Source of the DNA: an uncultured Thiotrichaceae bacterium | GTDB lineage: Bacteria; Pseudomonadota; Gammaproteobacteria; Thiotrichales; Thiotrichaceae | Length of the DNA: 5,540 bases | Direction of reading: 5' to 3' | NCBI GenBank assembly: GCA_938038645.1 | Contig: CALHTA010000157.1 | Coordinates: 1 to 5,540, forward strand | Shown: positions 1 through 5,171 of the stretch, in pieces | Layout of the letters: each line of letters opens with the position of its first letter | Numbering within the stretch: position 1 is the first letter of the stretch | Translations under genes and position numbers: made by a program | Notes under the pieces: generated by a model | Seen by the model: the letters and a program-made list of their open reading frames with translations, nothing else | The model's database searches: none | What the model was told of the DNA's origin: nothing

Positions 1-138
1 GCGGATAGCTTAAGCGCGAAGAAAGCGCACGCAGCATCTACGCCGACTTTGTTTTTAAATGGCGAACTACTGCGCGACGTACGTGACGCTGAAAAGCTTA
101 GGGCGGTTATCCGGCAGGCGATCAAAGCCGCTGGCTAA
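1..138 (+). CDS. C-terminal end of a DsbA/thioredoxin-fold family protein (partial, 5' cut)
   Basis: Frame 1 is open from the window edge to a TAA at 136-138, giving the last 45 residues of a protein. The readable motif is A-A-S-T-P-T-L-F-L-N-G (about residues 11-21 of the fragment), followed by a charged helix ending R-Q-A-I-K-A-A-G. A T-P-T-[LF]-F-[LVI]-N-G motif followed by a short strand and a terminal amphipathic helix is characteristic of the cis-proline region and last helix of DsbA-like and thioredoxin-like proteins. These are usually thiol:disulfide oxidoreductases or isomerases in the periplasm. The catalytic C-x-x-C lies upstream of the window, so redox activity, localisation and exact subfamily cannot be confirmed. 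A terminator-like hairpin follows at 205-231, so the gene is probably transcribed separately from the transporter operon. Alternatives are a DsbG/DsbC-like protein or another thioredoxin-domain protein. Confidence 0.6.
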   Translation, partial: ADSLSAKKAHAASTPTLFLNGELLRDVRDAEKLRAVIRQAIKAAG

Positions 139-151
139 GGCCGATAGTTAA

Positions 152-180
152 TTGAAAAAAATAATTTTGTTATTTATTTT
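152..180 (+). promoter_or_regulatory. Possible sigma-70 promoter (TTGAAA, 17-bp spacer, TATTTT)
   Basis: TTGAAA at 152-157 and TATTTT at 175-180 are separated by 17 bp, the optimal sigma-70 spacing. The surrounding sequence is very AT-rich, so a chance match is likely. A transcript from here would start near 187 and run straight into the hairpin at 205-231. It would therefore be terminated, or be subject to attenuation, before reaching the ATPase gene. Confidence 0.22.
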
Positions 181-204
181 GTAAATAGTTGAGATGTAAA
201 TATT

Positions 205-242
205 GCCCTGACTAATTTTTTTGCTCAGGGCGGTTATTTTTC
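205..242 (+). terminator. Terminator-like hairpin after the DsbA-like gene
   Basis: GCCCTGA (205-211) pairs perfectly with TCAGGGC (225-231) around a 13-nt T-rich loop. Two G-T wobbles can extend the stem, and the downstream stretch TTATTTTT (233-240) serves as a U-rich tail. It lies 67 nt after the stop codon at 138. The stem is modest (7 bp) and the T run is slightly displaced and interrupted. I read it as a probable intrinsic terminator of moderate strength. Confidence 0.55.
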
Positions 243-316
243 CTTGGTAATTTATTACCTGTTTATGTTACGTTAATCCTCAGTAGTTAAAGAAACAGTT
301 GTCACTGGAACACAAG

Positions 317-331
317 TCCATGTGCCATGGA
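317..331. repeat. Short dyad TCCATG-TGC-CATGGA, possible operator
   Basis: TCCATG (317-322) and CATGGA (326-331) form a perfect 6-bp inverted repeat with a 3-bp spacer, about 130 bp upstream of the ATPase start codon. Size and symmetry suit the site of a dimeric regulator. I do not recognise the motif as belonging to a named regulator, and a 6-bp dyad can occur by chance. Confidence 0.25.
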
Positions 332-402
332 GACAAGGGTTTTAATCGGGGGTTTATCGTTCTTAAAAGGATTGTGTGTTCCGGCTCTAAATAGCCGCAC
401 CA

Positions 403-427
403 CTGATCATTTTATTGTCTGATCATT
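403..427. repeat. Tandem 9-bp direct repeat CTGATCATT upstream of the ATPase gene
   Basis: CTGATCATT occurs at 403-411 and again at 419-427, 16 bp apart start to start. Each copy contains the self-complementary hexamer TGATCA. The repeat ends 31 bp before the ATG at 459. The spacing puts the two copies about one and a half helical turns apart. It could be a repressor site near the transcription start or simply a sequence coincidence. No regulator is encoded in the window. Confidence 0.3.
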
Positions 428-443
428 CCTCCTCGCAATCGAT

Positions 444-449
444 AAGGAA
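444..449 (+). promoter_or_regulatory. Ribosome binding site of the ATPase gene
   Basis: AAGGAA lies 9 nt before the ATG at 459. It fixes the start codon and gives a 364-residue protein of normal length for the family. Confidence 0.7.
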
Positions 450-458
450 TAAGCATCA

Positions 459-1553
459 ATGAGTAATAGCACAGGGGCAGCGGTACGCTTCGAGAAGGTC
501 CAGAAGAGCTATGATGGCGAAATCATGGTTGTAAAAGACCTGAATTTAGATGTCGCACCCGGTGAATTCTTGACAATGCTAGGCCCCTCTGGCTCCGGTA
601 AATCAACATGCCTTATGATGTTGGCAGGCTTTGAACCTGCTACAAACGGCGAAATCTACCTCAACGATAAAGCAATCAATTCAGTACCGCCGAACAAGCG
701 TGGTATCGGTATGGTATTCCAAAACTATGCCTTGTTTCCCCATATGTCAGTTGCGGAAAACTTAGCGTTCCCGTTGAAGGTTCGTGGCATCAGTGGTGCA
801 GACATAGACAAAAAAGTTAAGCGTGCACTGGAAATGGTTGAGCTAGGTGCATTCGGTAACCGCCGACCTGCACAGTTATCCGGTGGACAGCAGCAGCGTG
901 TAGCCGTTGCCCGCGCTTTAGTATTTGAACCTGATTTGATTTTGATGGATGAGCCGTTAGGTGCACTGGATAAGCAATTGCGTGAGCAAATGCAGTATGA
1001 GATCAAACACATCCATGAGAACTTAGGTGTAACGGTTGTTTACGTAACGCATGACCAGACTGAAGCATTAACCATGTCTGACCGTGTTGCTGTATTTGAA
1101 GATGGCATTATTCAGCAGCTTTCCCCACCTGACGAGCTTTATGAAAGTCCGCAGAACTCTTTTGTTGCACAGTTTATTGGTGAAAATAACAAGCTTTCTG
1201 GCAAAGTGACTGCGATCAACGGCAAGGTTTGCGAAGTTCTGCTTGATGATGGAACGTCAGTTAAGTCCGAAGCGGTTAACGTTTCTGCTATTGGTGATCG
1301 TACGACAATCTCGCTACGGCCAGAGCGTGTTGAAGTAGAGCCAGAAGTCTCTATGGACAACATGCTGAGTGGAAAAATTAGCGAAATCCTTTACTTAGGT
1401 GATCACCTGAGAATTGTAATGGAAGTTGCAGGAAATAAAGAGTTCATCGCTAAAGTTAGAAATCGCGGTGAACTAAGACCTTTGAAAAAAGATCAAACGA
1501 TTACTGTTGGCTGGGCCGCGGGTGACTGTAAAGCACTCGACCCTGTTGCCTGA
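459..1553 (+). CDS. potA: PotA-type ABC transporter ATP-binding protein (polyamine-family importer)
   Basis: This is the cytoplasmic ATPase of the importer; it hydrolyses ATP to drive uptake through the two permeases encoded downstream. All ABC signatures are intact in the 364-residue product: Walker A G-P-S-G-S-G-K-S-T at 42-50, Q-loop Q88 in V-F-Q-N-Y-A-L-F-P-H, signature L-S-G-G-Q-Q-Q-R at 140-147, Walker B L-I-L-M-D-E at 160-165, D-loop L-G-A-L-D at 167-171 and switch histidine H198 in V-T-H-D-Q. Residues from about 240 form the C-terminal TOBE-type domain, including the family motif I-S-L-R-P-E-R near residue 287. N-Y-A-L-F-P-H and the TOBE domain are typical of the PotA/MalK/CysA group, and the neighbouring permeases and binding protein place it in the polyamine (Pot) branch. 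It is the first gene of the operon, and a 125-nt hairpin-rich spacer separates it from the binding-protein gene. Family assignment is secure; substrate is not, so the symbol means family type only. Confidence 0.93.
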   Translation: MSNSTGAAVRFEKVQKSYDGEIMVVKDLNLDVAPGEFLTMLGPSGSGKSTCLMMLAGFEPATNGEIYLNDKAINSVPPNKRGIGMVFQNYALFPHMSVAENLAFPLKVRGISGADIDKKVKRALEMVELGAFGNRRPAQLSGGQQQRVAVARALVFEPDLILMDEPLGALDKQLREQMQYEIKHIHENLGVTVVYVTHDQTEALTMSDRVAVFEDGIIQQLSPPDELYESPQNSFVAQFIGENNKLSGKVTAINGKVCEVLLDDGTSVKSEAVNVSAIGDRTTISLRPERVEVEPEVSMDNMLSGKISEILYLGDHLRIVMEVAGNKEFIAKVRNRGELRPLKKDQTITVGWAAGDCKALDPVA

Positions 1554-1564
1554 CAACATATTTA

Positions 1565-1594
1565 AGGGGCCTCTTGGTTAAAGGCGCCTGTTTT
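1565..1594 (+). terminator. Imperfect hairpin with T tail after the ATPase gene, possible partial terminator
   Basis: AGGGGCCT (1565-1572) pairs with AGGCGCCT (1582-1589) with a single G-G mismatch and a 9-nt loop. It is followed by GTTTT (1590-1594), only 11 nt after the ATPase stop codon. The short T tract and mismatch suggest at most a weak, leaky terminator or an mRNA 3'-end protector inside the operon. Confidence 0.4.
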
Positions 1595-1599
1595 AGTTA

Positions 1600-1630
1600 G
1601 CTGTCAAAAGGATTTGTCCAGCCTGACAGC
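1600..1630 (+). repeat. Inverted repeat GCTGTCA...TGACAGC in the ATPase / binding-protein spacer
   Basis: GCTGTCA (1600-1606) and TGACAGC (1624-1630) are perfect complements around a 17-nt loop. That loop contains a nested GGA (1610-1612) / TCC (1617-1619) pairing. It could form an RNA hairpin or be a protein-binding dyad ahead of the binding-protein gene. There is no T tract, so it is not an intrinsic terminator on its own. Confidence 0.4.
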
Positions 1631-1638
1631 ATATGTAA

Positions 1639-1660
1639 GTATCCTGGTTGTCCAGAATAC
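1639..1660 (+). repeat. Hairpin GTATCCTGG-ttgt-CCAGAATAC just upstream of the binding-protein RBS
   Basis: GTATCCTGG (1639-1647) and CCAGAATAC (1652-1660) pair over 9 positions with one C-A mismatch and a 4-nt loop. The hairpin ends 6 nt before the ribosome binding site at 1667. Such a 5' hairpin could stabilise the binding-protein mRNA or mark a processing site. The octamer TTGTCCAG within it (1648-1655) also occurs at 1614-1621, inside the preceding inverted repeat. Confidence 0.45.
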
Positions 1661-1666
1661 AATTTT

Positions 1667-1672
1667 GAGGAG
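1667..1672 (+). promoter_or_regulatory. Strong ribosome binding site of the binding-protein gene
   Basis: GAGGAG lies 6 nt before the ATG at 1679. It is the best Shine-Dalgarno of the operon, consistent with high translation of the periplasmic component. Confidence 0.7.
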
Positions 1673-1678
1673 AATAAA

Positions 1679-2764
1679 ATGAAATTAAAGACTCTATCCG
1701 CTAGCATTTTAGCTGCTGGTTTAATTGCTTCATCTGCAGCAAGCGCTGGTGATATCACTGTCGTTTCTTGGGGTGGTGCTTACACTAAGTCTCAAGTTGA
1801 AGCTTATCACAAGCCTTGGGTTGCAAAGACTGGTAACACGATCAAGTCTGAAGACTACAATGGCGGTATCGCTGAGATAAAAGCTCAGGTTGAAGCTGGA
1901 AACGTAAGCTGGGACATCGTTGACGTAGAATTGTCAGACGCTATCCGTGCTTGTGACGAAGGTCTACTTGAGACAATCGATCCTGCAGACCTACCTGCTG
2001 GTGCTGACGGCACAGCTGCTAAAGACGATTTCCTAGAAGGAACGCTTTATGAGTGTGCGGTTGCTAACATCGTTTGGTCAACTATCTTTGCTTATGACAA
2101 GTCTAAGATAAAAGATGGCCCAACTAAAATGGCTGATTTCTTCGACATGGAGAAGTTCCCTGGTAAGCGTGGTCTACGTAAAAGCCCTAAAGTAAACCTT
2201 GAGTTTGCTCTAATGGCTGACGGCGTTGCTGCTAAAGATGTTTACGAAGTACTAGCAACTCCAGAAGGTGTTGATCGTGCATTCAAAAAGCTAGACACAA
2301 TCAAAGGTGATGTTGTTTGGTGGGAAGCTGGCGCACAGCCACCACAGCTACTAGCTGACGGTGAAGTTGCTCTAACGACTGCTTATAACGGACGTATCTT
2401 CAATGCGGTTGCTGGTGAGAAGAAGCCATTCGAAATCGTTTGGGATGGTCAAGTTTGGGACTTGGATCTTTGGGTAATTCCAAAAGGTTCAAAGAACAAA
2501 GACCTAGCGATGGACTTCTTGAAGTTCTCAACAGCGACAGAGCAGCTAGCTGCTCAGGCTTCTTGGATTTCATACGGTCCTGCACGTAAGTCTTCAAGTT
2601 CTCTAGTGGGTACATACGCGACTGATGCATCTATCGACATGGGTCCACAGATGCCAACTAACCCAGCTAACTTGACTAATGCTGTACAAAACAACTTTGA
2701 ATTCTGGGCAGATAATGCTGACCAGCTTACAGAGCGTTTTAATGCTTGGCTTGCAAAAGGCTAA
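1679..2764 (+). CDS. Periplasmic substrate-binding protein of a PotD-like ABC importer
   Basis: This secreted 361-residue protein should capture the solute in the periplasm and hand it to the permease pair. Residues 1-23 are a classic Sec signal peptide: K2 and K4, a hydrophobic core, then S-A-A-S-A with predicted cleavage before G24. There is no lipobox cysteine, so the protein should be soluble in the periplasm. The mature start D-I-T-V-V-S-W-G-G-A-Y and the later V-V-W-W-E-A-G-A-Q-P-P-Q-L-L-A-D-G-E-V-A segment are typical of the PotD/PotF-like extracellular solute-binding family. The W260-D-L-D-L-W265-V-I-P stretch lies in the region that contributes aromatic and acidic polyamine ligands in PotD, although the tryptophan does not align exactly. 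Only two cysteines exist, C92 and C126, a plausible disulfide. Codon use is strongly biased (GCT, GGT, CTA, AAC), unlike its neighbours. Polyamines are the default ligand; GABA or 5-aminovalerate is an alternative. Confidence 0.88.
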   Translation: MKLKTLSASILAAGLIASSAASAGDITVVSWGGAYTKSQVEAYHKPWVAKTGNTIKSEDYNGGIAEIKAQVEAGNVSWDIVDVELSDAIRACDEGLLETIDPADLPAGADGTAAKDDFLEGTLYECAVANIVWSTIFAYDKSKIKDGPTKMADFFDMEKFPGKRGLRKSPKVNLEFALMADGVAAKDVYEVLATPEGVDRAFKKLDTIKGDVVWWEAGAQPPQLLADGEVALTTAYNGRIFNAVAGEKKPFEIVWDGQVWDLDLWVIPKGSKNKDLAMDFLKFSTATEQLAAQASWISYGPARKSSSSLVGTYATDASIDMGPQMPTNPANLTNAVQNNFEFWADNADQLTERFNAWLAKG

Positions 2765-2780
2765 GCTAGTCTGATACACC

Positions 2781-2811
2781 ATGCCGCATGGGGATTCTCT
2801 CCATGCGGTAT
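2781..2811 (+). repeat. Strong 13-bp hairpin after the binding-protein gene, likely mRNA stabiliser
   Basis: CCGCATGG (2784-2791) and CCATGCGG (2801-2808) are perfect complements. The stem extends inward by a G-T wobble and a G-C pair, and outward through 2781-2783 / 2809-2811, giving about 13 pairs around the 5-nt loop 2794-2798. It begins 17 nt after the binding-protein stop codon and has no T tract, so it is not a standard terminator. Hairpins in this position, for example after malE, are known to block 3' exonucleases and raise expression of the binding protein over the permeases; I infer the same role here. Confidence 0.6.
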
Positions 2812-2832
2812 TCAGTCCAACAGAGAAAATTC

Positions 2833-4098
2833 ATGTCTGATTCGACGTCACCTATTCTTACCGCCGATGGTACTCCGTTAAAAGCTAAACTGGCTCAGAC
2901 GACAAGACGCTTGCGTATTAAAGCGCTGCTGCTGACTTTGCCATTGGTAATTTTCATTATCATCACTTTTGTATTACCCATTGGGCAGATGCTATACCGT
3001 TCGGTACATAATCCTACGGGGATTATGGTGACGCCTAATTTTGCAGAGGCGATACAAGAATGGGATGGTGAAGGTTTACCAGACGATAGATTCGTTGAAA
3101 TCTTTGTTAAAGATTTAGCGCTTGCTAAGAAAAACCGCGAAATTGGTAAGACAGTTGGTAACTTAGCGACACGAGTGAACTACGAAATTCCGGGCTCTAG
3201 AAGCTTAATCACTTCAACGGCACGTAAAGCAAAAAATATTAAAGAAGGCCCCTATCTAGACGCCTTAATCAAAATCAATAAAAAGTGGGAAAACCCCGCG
3301 ATGTGGTTGACCTTACAAAGGGCTTCCAAAGAATACACTGCCTCGTTTTACTTAGCGGCACTTGACCGTAAGTATGACGATAAGGGTGATATCGTTATGG
3401 CCGATGAGCTATATCAGATTTACATCCCTATTTTAATGAAAACGCTTTGGTTATCGGCAGTCATCACGCTGCTCTGTTTTATCCTAGCCTATCCAGTTTC
3501 GTATTTGTTATCGACGCTTCCGATGAAGACGTCAAACCTGTTAATGATATTGGTGCTACTCCCGTTCTGGACTTCCCTTTTGGTGAGGACAACGGCTTGG
3601 ATCGCGATGTTACAGACTGAGGGGATAGTCAATGACTTCATGGTTTTCCTCGGTGTCATTGGCGATGACGGTCGTATTCAAATGATTTACAACATGACGG
3701 GTACGATAATAGCGATGGTGCATATCCTGCTGCCGTTCATGATATTACCGCTTTATTCTGTGATGAAAACGATACCGCCAAGTTATATGCGTGCAGCCAA
3801 GTCAATGGGTGCATCAACAACTTATGCATTTACTAAAGTTTACTTCCCGCAAACCATTCCAGGTATTGCGGCAGGAACGCTTTTAGTATTTATACTCGCG
3901 ATTGGTTACTACATTACACCGGCTTTAGTAGGTGGTAACGATGGATTGTTAATCTCAAACCTCATCGCAGGTCACATAAAGAGTACCTTGAACTGGAGTT
4001 TAGGGGCGGCATTAGGAACGATCTTGTTAGCAGTCGTTTTGGTGTTCTATTGGGTTTACAACAAGCTTGTCGGTGTCGACAATCTGAAGTTCGGGTAA
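2833..4098 (+). CDS. ABC importer permease, PotB-like, with large periplasmic insertion
   Basis: This is the first inner-membrane subunit of the importer. I chose the ATG at 2833 (AGAGA at 2822-2826, 6 nt before it), giving 421 residues. The in-frame ATG at 2788 lies inside the 2781-2811 hairpin stem and has no ribosome binding site. TM1 spans about residues 31-55. A hydrophilic, lysine-rich segment of about 140 residues follows (roughly 56-197), then the usual permease core starting near I-P-I-L-M-K-T-L-W-L-S. The ATPase-coupling EAA-type loop is R320-A-A-K-S-M-G326-A, followed by V-Y-F-P-Q-T-I-P-G. Classical PotB proteins are about 275-285 residues, so the extra length is almost all in the TM1-TM2 loop, predicted periplasmic. 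Only 5 nt separate it from the next permease, with which it should form a heterodimer. Family is secure; the insertion's role is unknown, perhaps docking of the binding protein. Confidence 0.88.
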   Translation: MSDSTSPILTADGTPLKAKLAQTTRRLRIKALLLTLPLVIFIIITFVLPIGQMLYRSVHNPTGIMVTPNFAEAIQEWDGEGLPDDRFVEIFVKDLALAKKNREIGKTVGNLATRVNYEIPGSRSLITSTARKAKNIKEGPYLDALIKINKKWENPAMWLTLQRASKEYTASFYLAALDRKYDDKGDIVMADELYQIYIPILMKTLWLSAVITLLCFILAYPVSYLLSTLPMKTSNLLMILVLLPFWTSLLVRTTAWIAMLQTEGIVNDFMVFLGVIGDDGRIQMIYNMTGTIIAMVHILLPFMILPLYSVMKTIPPSYMRAAKSMGASTTYAFTKVYFPQTIPGIAAGTLLVFILAIGYYITPALVGGNDGLLISNLIAGHIKSTLNWSLGAALGTILLAVVLVFYWVYNKLVGVDNLKFG

Positions 4099-4103
4099 TA
4101 GTC

Positions 4104-5171
4104 ATGAAGAAAATAGCATTTTTCAAACGTCCGGGCACTTGGGTTTTATTGGCACTCACCTTAGGAATATTTTTACTGACCCAATCATTTGGTGTGGCAT
4201 TAGTATTCTTTCTAACGTTCGGTGCCCCTCTTTATTTTATGGAGGATTTGCCAGCCTACGCCACAACAATGGACAAGATTGGCAAGTACATCTTTTTATT
4301 GATATGTGCGCTTATCTTCTTGTTCCTGATAACACCGATACTGATTATCATTCCTTTATCGTTTAATGCAGAGCCATACTTTACCTTTACAGAAGGAATG
4401 CTTTCCTTAGATCCTTCAGCTTATTCATTAAGATGGTATGCCGATATCTTCCGCTTCGGGATGTTAGAGCCAGATGGTGTGACCAATTGGTGGTCAGACA
4501 TGTGGGACAACGCGACTTGGGTTCGTGCAGCACGTAACTCATTCTTTATAGCGATCCTTTCTACCATCATTGCAACGTTCTTTGGAACATTGGCGGCACT
4601 GGGATTATCTCGCCCAGAGATGCCGTATCGAGCAGCTATAACGAGCTTGCTGATCTCTCCAATGATTGTACCGCTAGTTATCACAGCAACGGGTATGTTC
4701 TTCTTTTACTCACAAAAAGATTTATTCCCGTTCTTTCCTGATGGTTTAGCGAAAACTTATTTTGGAATAATACTGGCTCATGCCACCTTGGGGATACCGT
4801 TTGTAATCATCACGGTTACCGCAACGTTATCAGGCTTTGACCGCTCGCTAATTCGCGCGTCGCAAGGTTTAGGCGCTAGCGGAACGACGACCTTCTTCAA
4901 AGTCATTATGCCTCTAATCTTGCCGGGTATGATTTCAGGTGCATTGTTTGCCTTCATCACGTCAATGGATGAAGTGGTTGCGGTAATCTTCTTAGCGGAT
5001 GTTGATCAACGGACGATACCAAGGCAGATGTTCTCGGGCATACGTGAGCAGATCTCGCCTACTATTTTGGCGGTAGCAACTATCTTGGTTGTTATTTCGG
5101 TCGGACTGTTGAGCATGCTTGAGATATTGCGTCGCCGTTCAGAGCGCCTAAGAGGGTTGGCGCCTCAGTAA
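4104..5171 (+). CDS. ABC importer permease, PotC-like, with extra N-terminal hydrophobic hairpin
   Basis: This is the second inner-membrane subunit, pairing with the upstream permease. I chose the ATG at 4104, 5 nt after the previous stop codon, giving 355 residues starting M-K-K-I-A-F-F. An in-frame ATG at 4050 would overlap the upstream gene by 49 nt and add a cysteine- and arginine-rich stretch that looks like out-of-frame coding. The Shine-Dalgarno is weak (GGG at 4093-4095), so translation is probably coupled to the upstream permease. The EAA-type ATPase-coupling loop is R251-A-S-Q-G-L-G257-A-S, followed by V-I-M-P-L-I-L-P-G. Two hydrophobic stretches, about 12-27 and 30-46, precede the conventional first TM (about 62-86), and the loop after that TM is long and tryptophan-rich. 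PotC is normally about 260 residues; the surplus is N-terminal and in the first periplasmic loop. The C-terminus is arginine-rich and cytoplasmic. Confidence 0.88.
   Translation: MKKIAFFKRPGTWVLLALTLGIFLLTQSFGVALVFFLTFGAPLYFMEDLPAYATTMDKIGKYIFLLICALIFLFLITPILIIIPLSFNAEPYFTFTEGMLSLDPSAYSLRWYADIFRFGMLEPDGVTNWWSDMWDNATWVRAARNSFFIAILSTIIATFFGTLAALGLSRPEMPYRAAITSLLISPMIVPLVITATGMFFFYSQKDLFPFFPDGLAKTYFGIILAHATLGIPFVIITVTATLSGFDRSLIRASQGLGASGTTTFFKVIMPLILPGMISGALFAFITSMDEVVAVIFLADVDQRTIPRQMFSGIREQISPTILAVATILVVISVGLLSMLEILRRRSERLRGLAPQ

Larger units (their letters stand above)
139..458. other. Intergenic region upstream of the ABC importer operon
   Basis: This 320-bp stretch contains no credible coding sequence. 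It is strongly AT-rich from about 145 to 270. In order it holds a possible promoter (152-180), a terminator-like hairpin (205-242), a 6-bp dyad (317-331), a small GC hairpin (CGGCT 382-386 with AGCCG 393-397), a 9-bp direct repeat (403-411 and 419-427) and the ribosome binding site of the ATPase gene. The true operon promoter probably lies between about 245 and 400, but I could not find a convincing -35/-10 pair there. A regulated or activator-dependent promoter is possible. Confidence 0.6.

Noticed and set aside
725..1012. Reverse-strand open frame of 95 codons inside the ATPase gene
   Set aside because: It lies wholly within the forward ABC ATPase gene, whose motifs are all intact. Its translation is serine/cysteine-rich with no family likeness, so it is a shadow of the forward gene.
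1658..1663. TACAAT as a -10 box of a separate promoter for the binding-protein gene
   Set aside because: No acceptable -35 lies 16-18 bp upstream, and the transcript would start at or inside the ribosome binding site at 1667-1672.
2400..2630. Reverse-strand open frame inside the binding-protein gene
   Set aside because: It is fully contained in a confident gene, has no ribosome binding site and no recognisable domain.
2788..2832. Earlier start codon for the first permease at 2788
   Set aside because: The ATG sits in the stem of a strong hairpin, has no Shine-Dalgarno, and would add 15 residues before the hydrophilic N-terminus. The ATG at 2833 is better placed.
4050..4103. Earlier start codon for the second permease at 4050
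   Set aside because: It would overlap the upstream permease by 49 nt, and the added 18 residues look like out-of-frame coding. The ATG at 4104, 5 nt after the upstream stop, fits translational coupling.
4139..4366. Forward-strand 75-codon open frame inside the second permease
   Set aside because: It is an alternative frame over the N-terminal membrane region of the permease, with no ribosome binding site and no family likeness.
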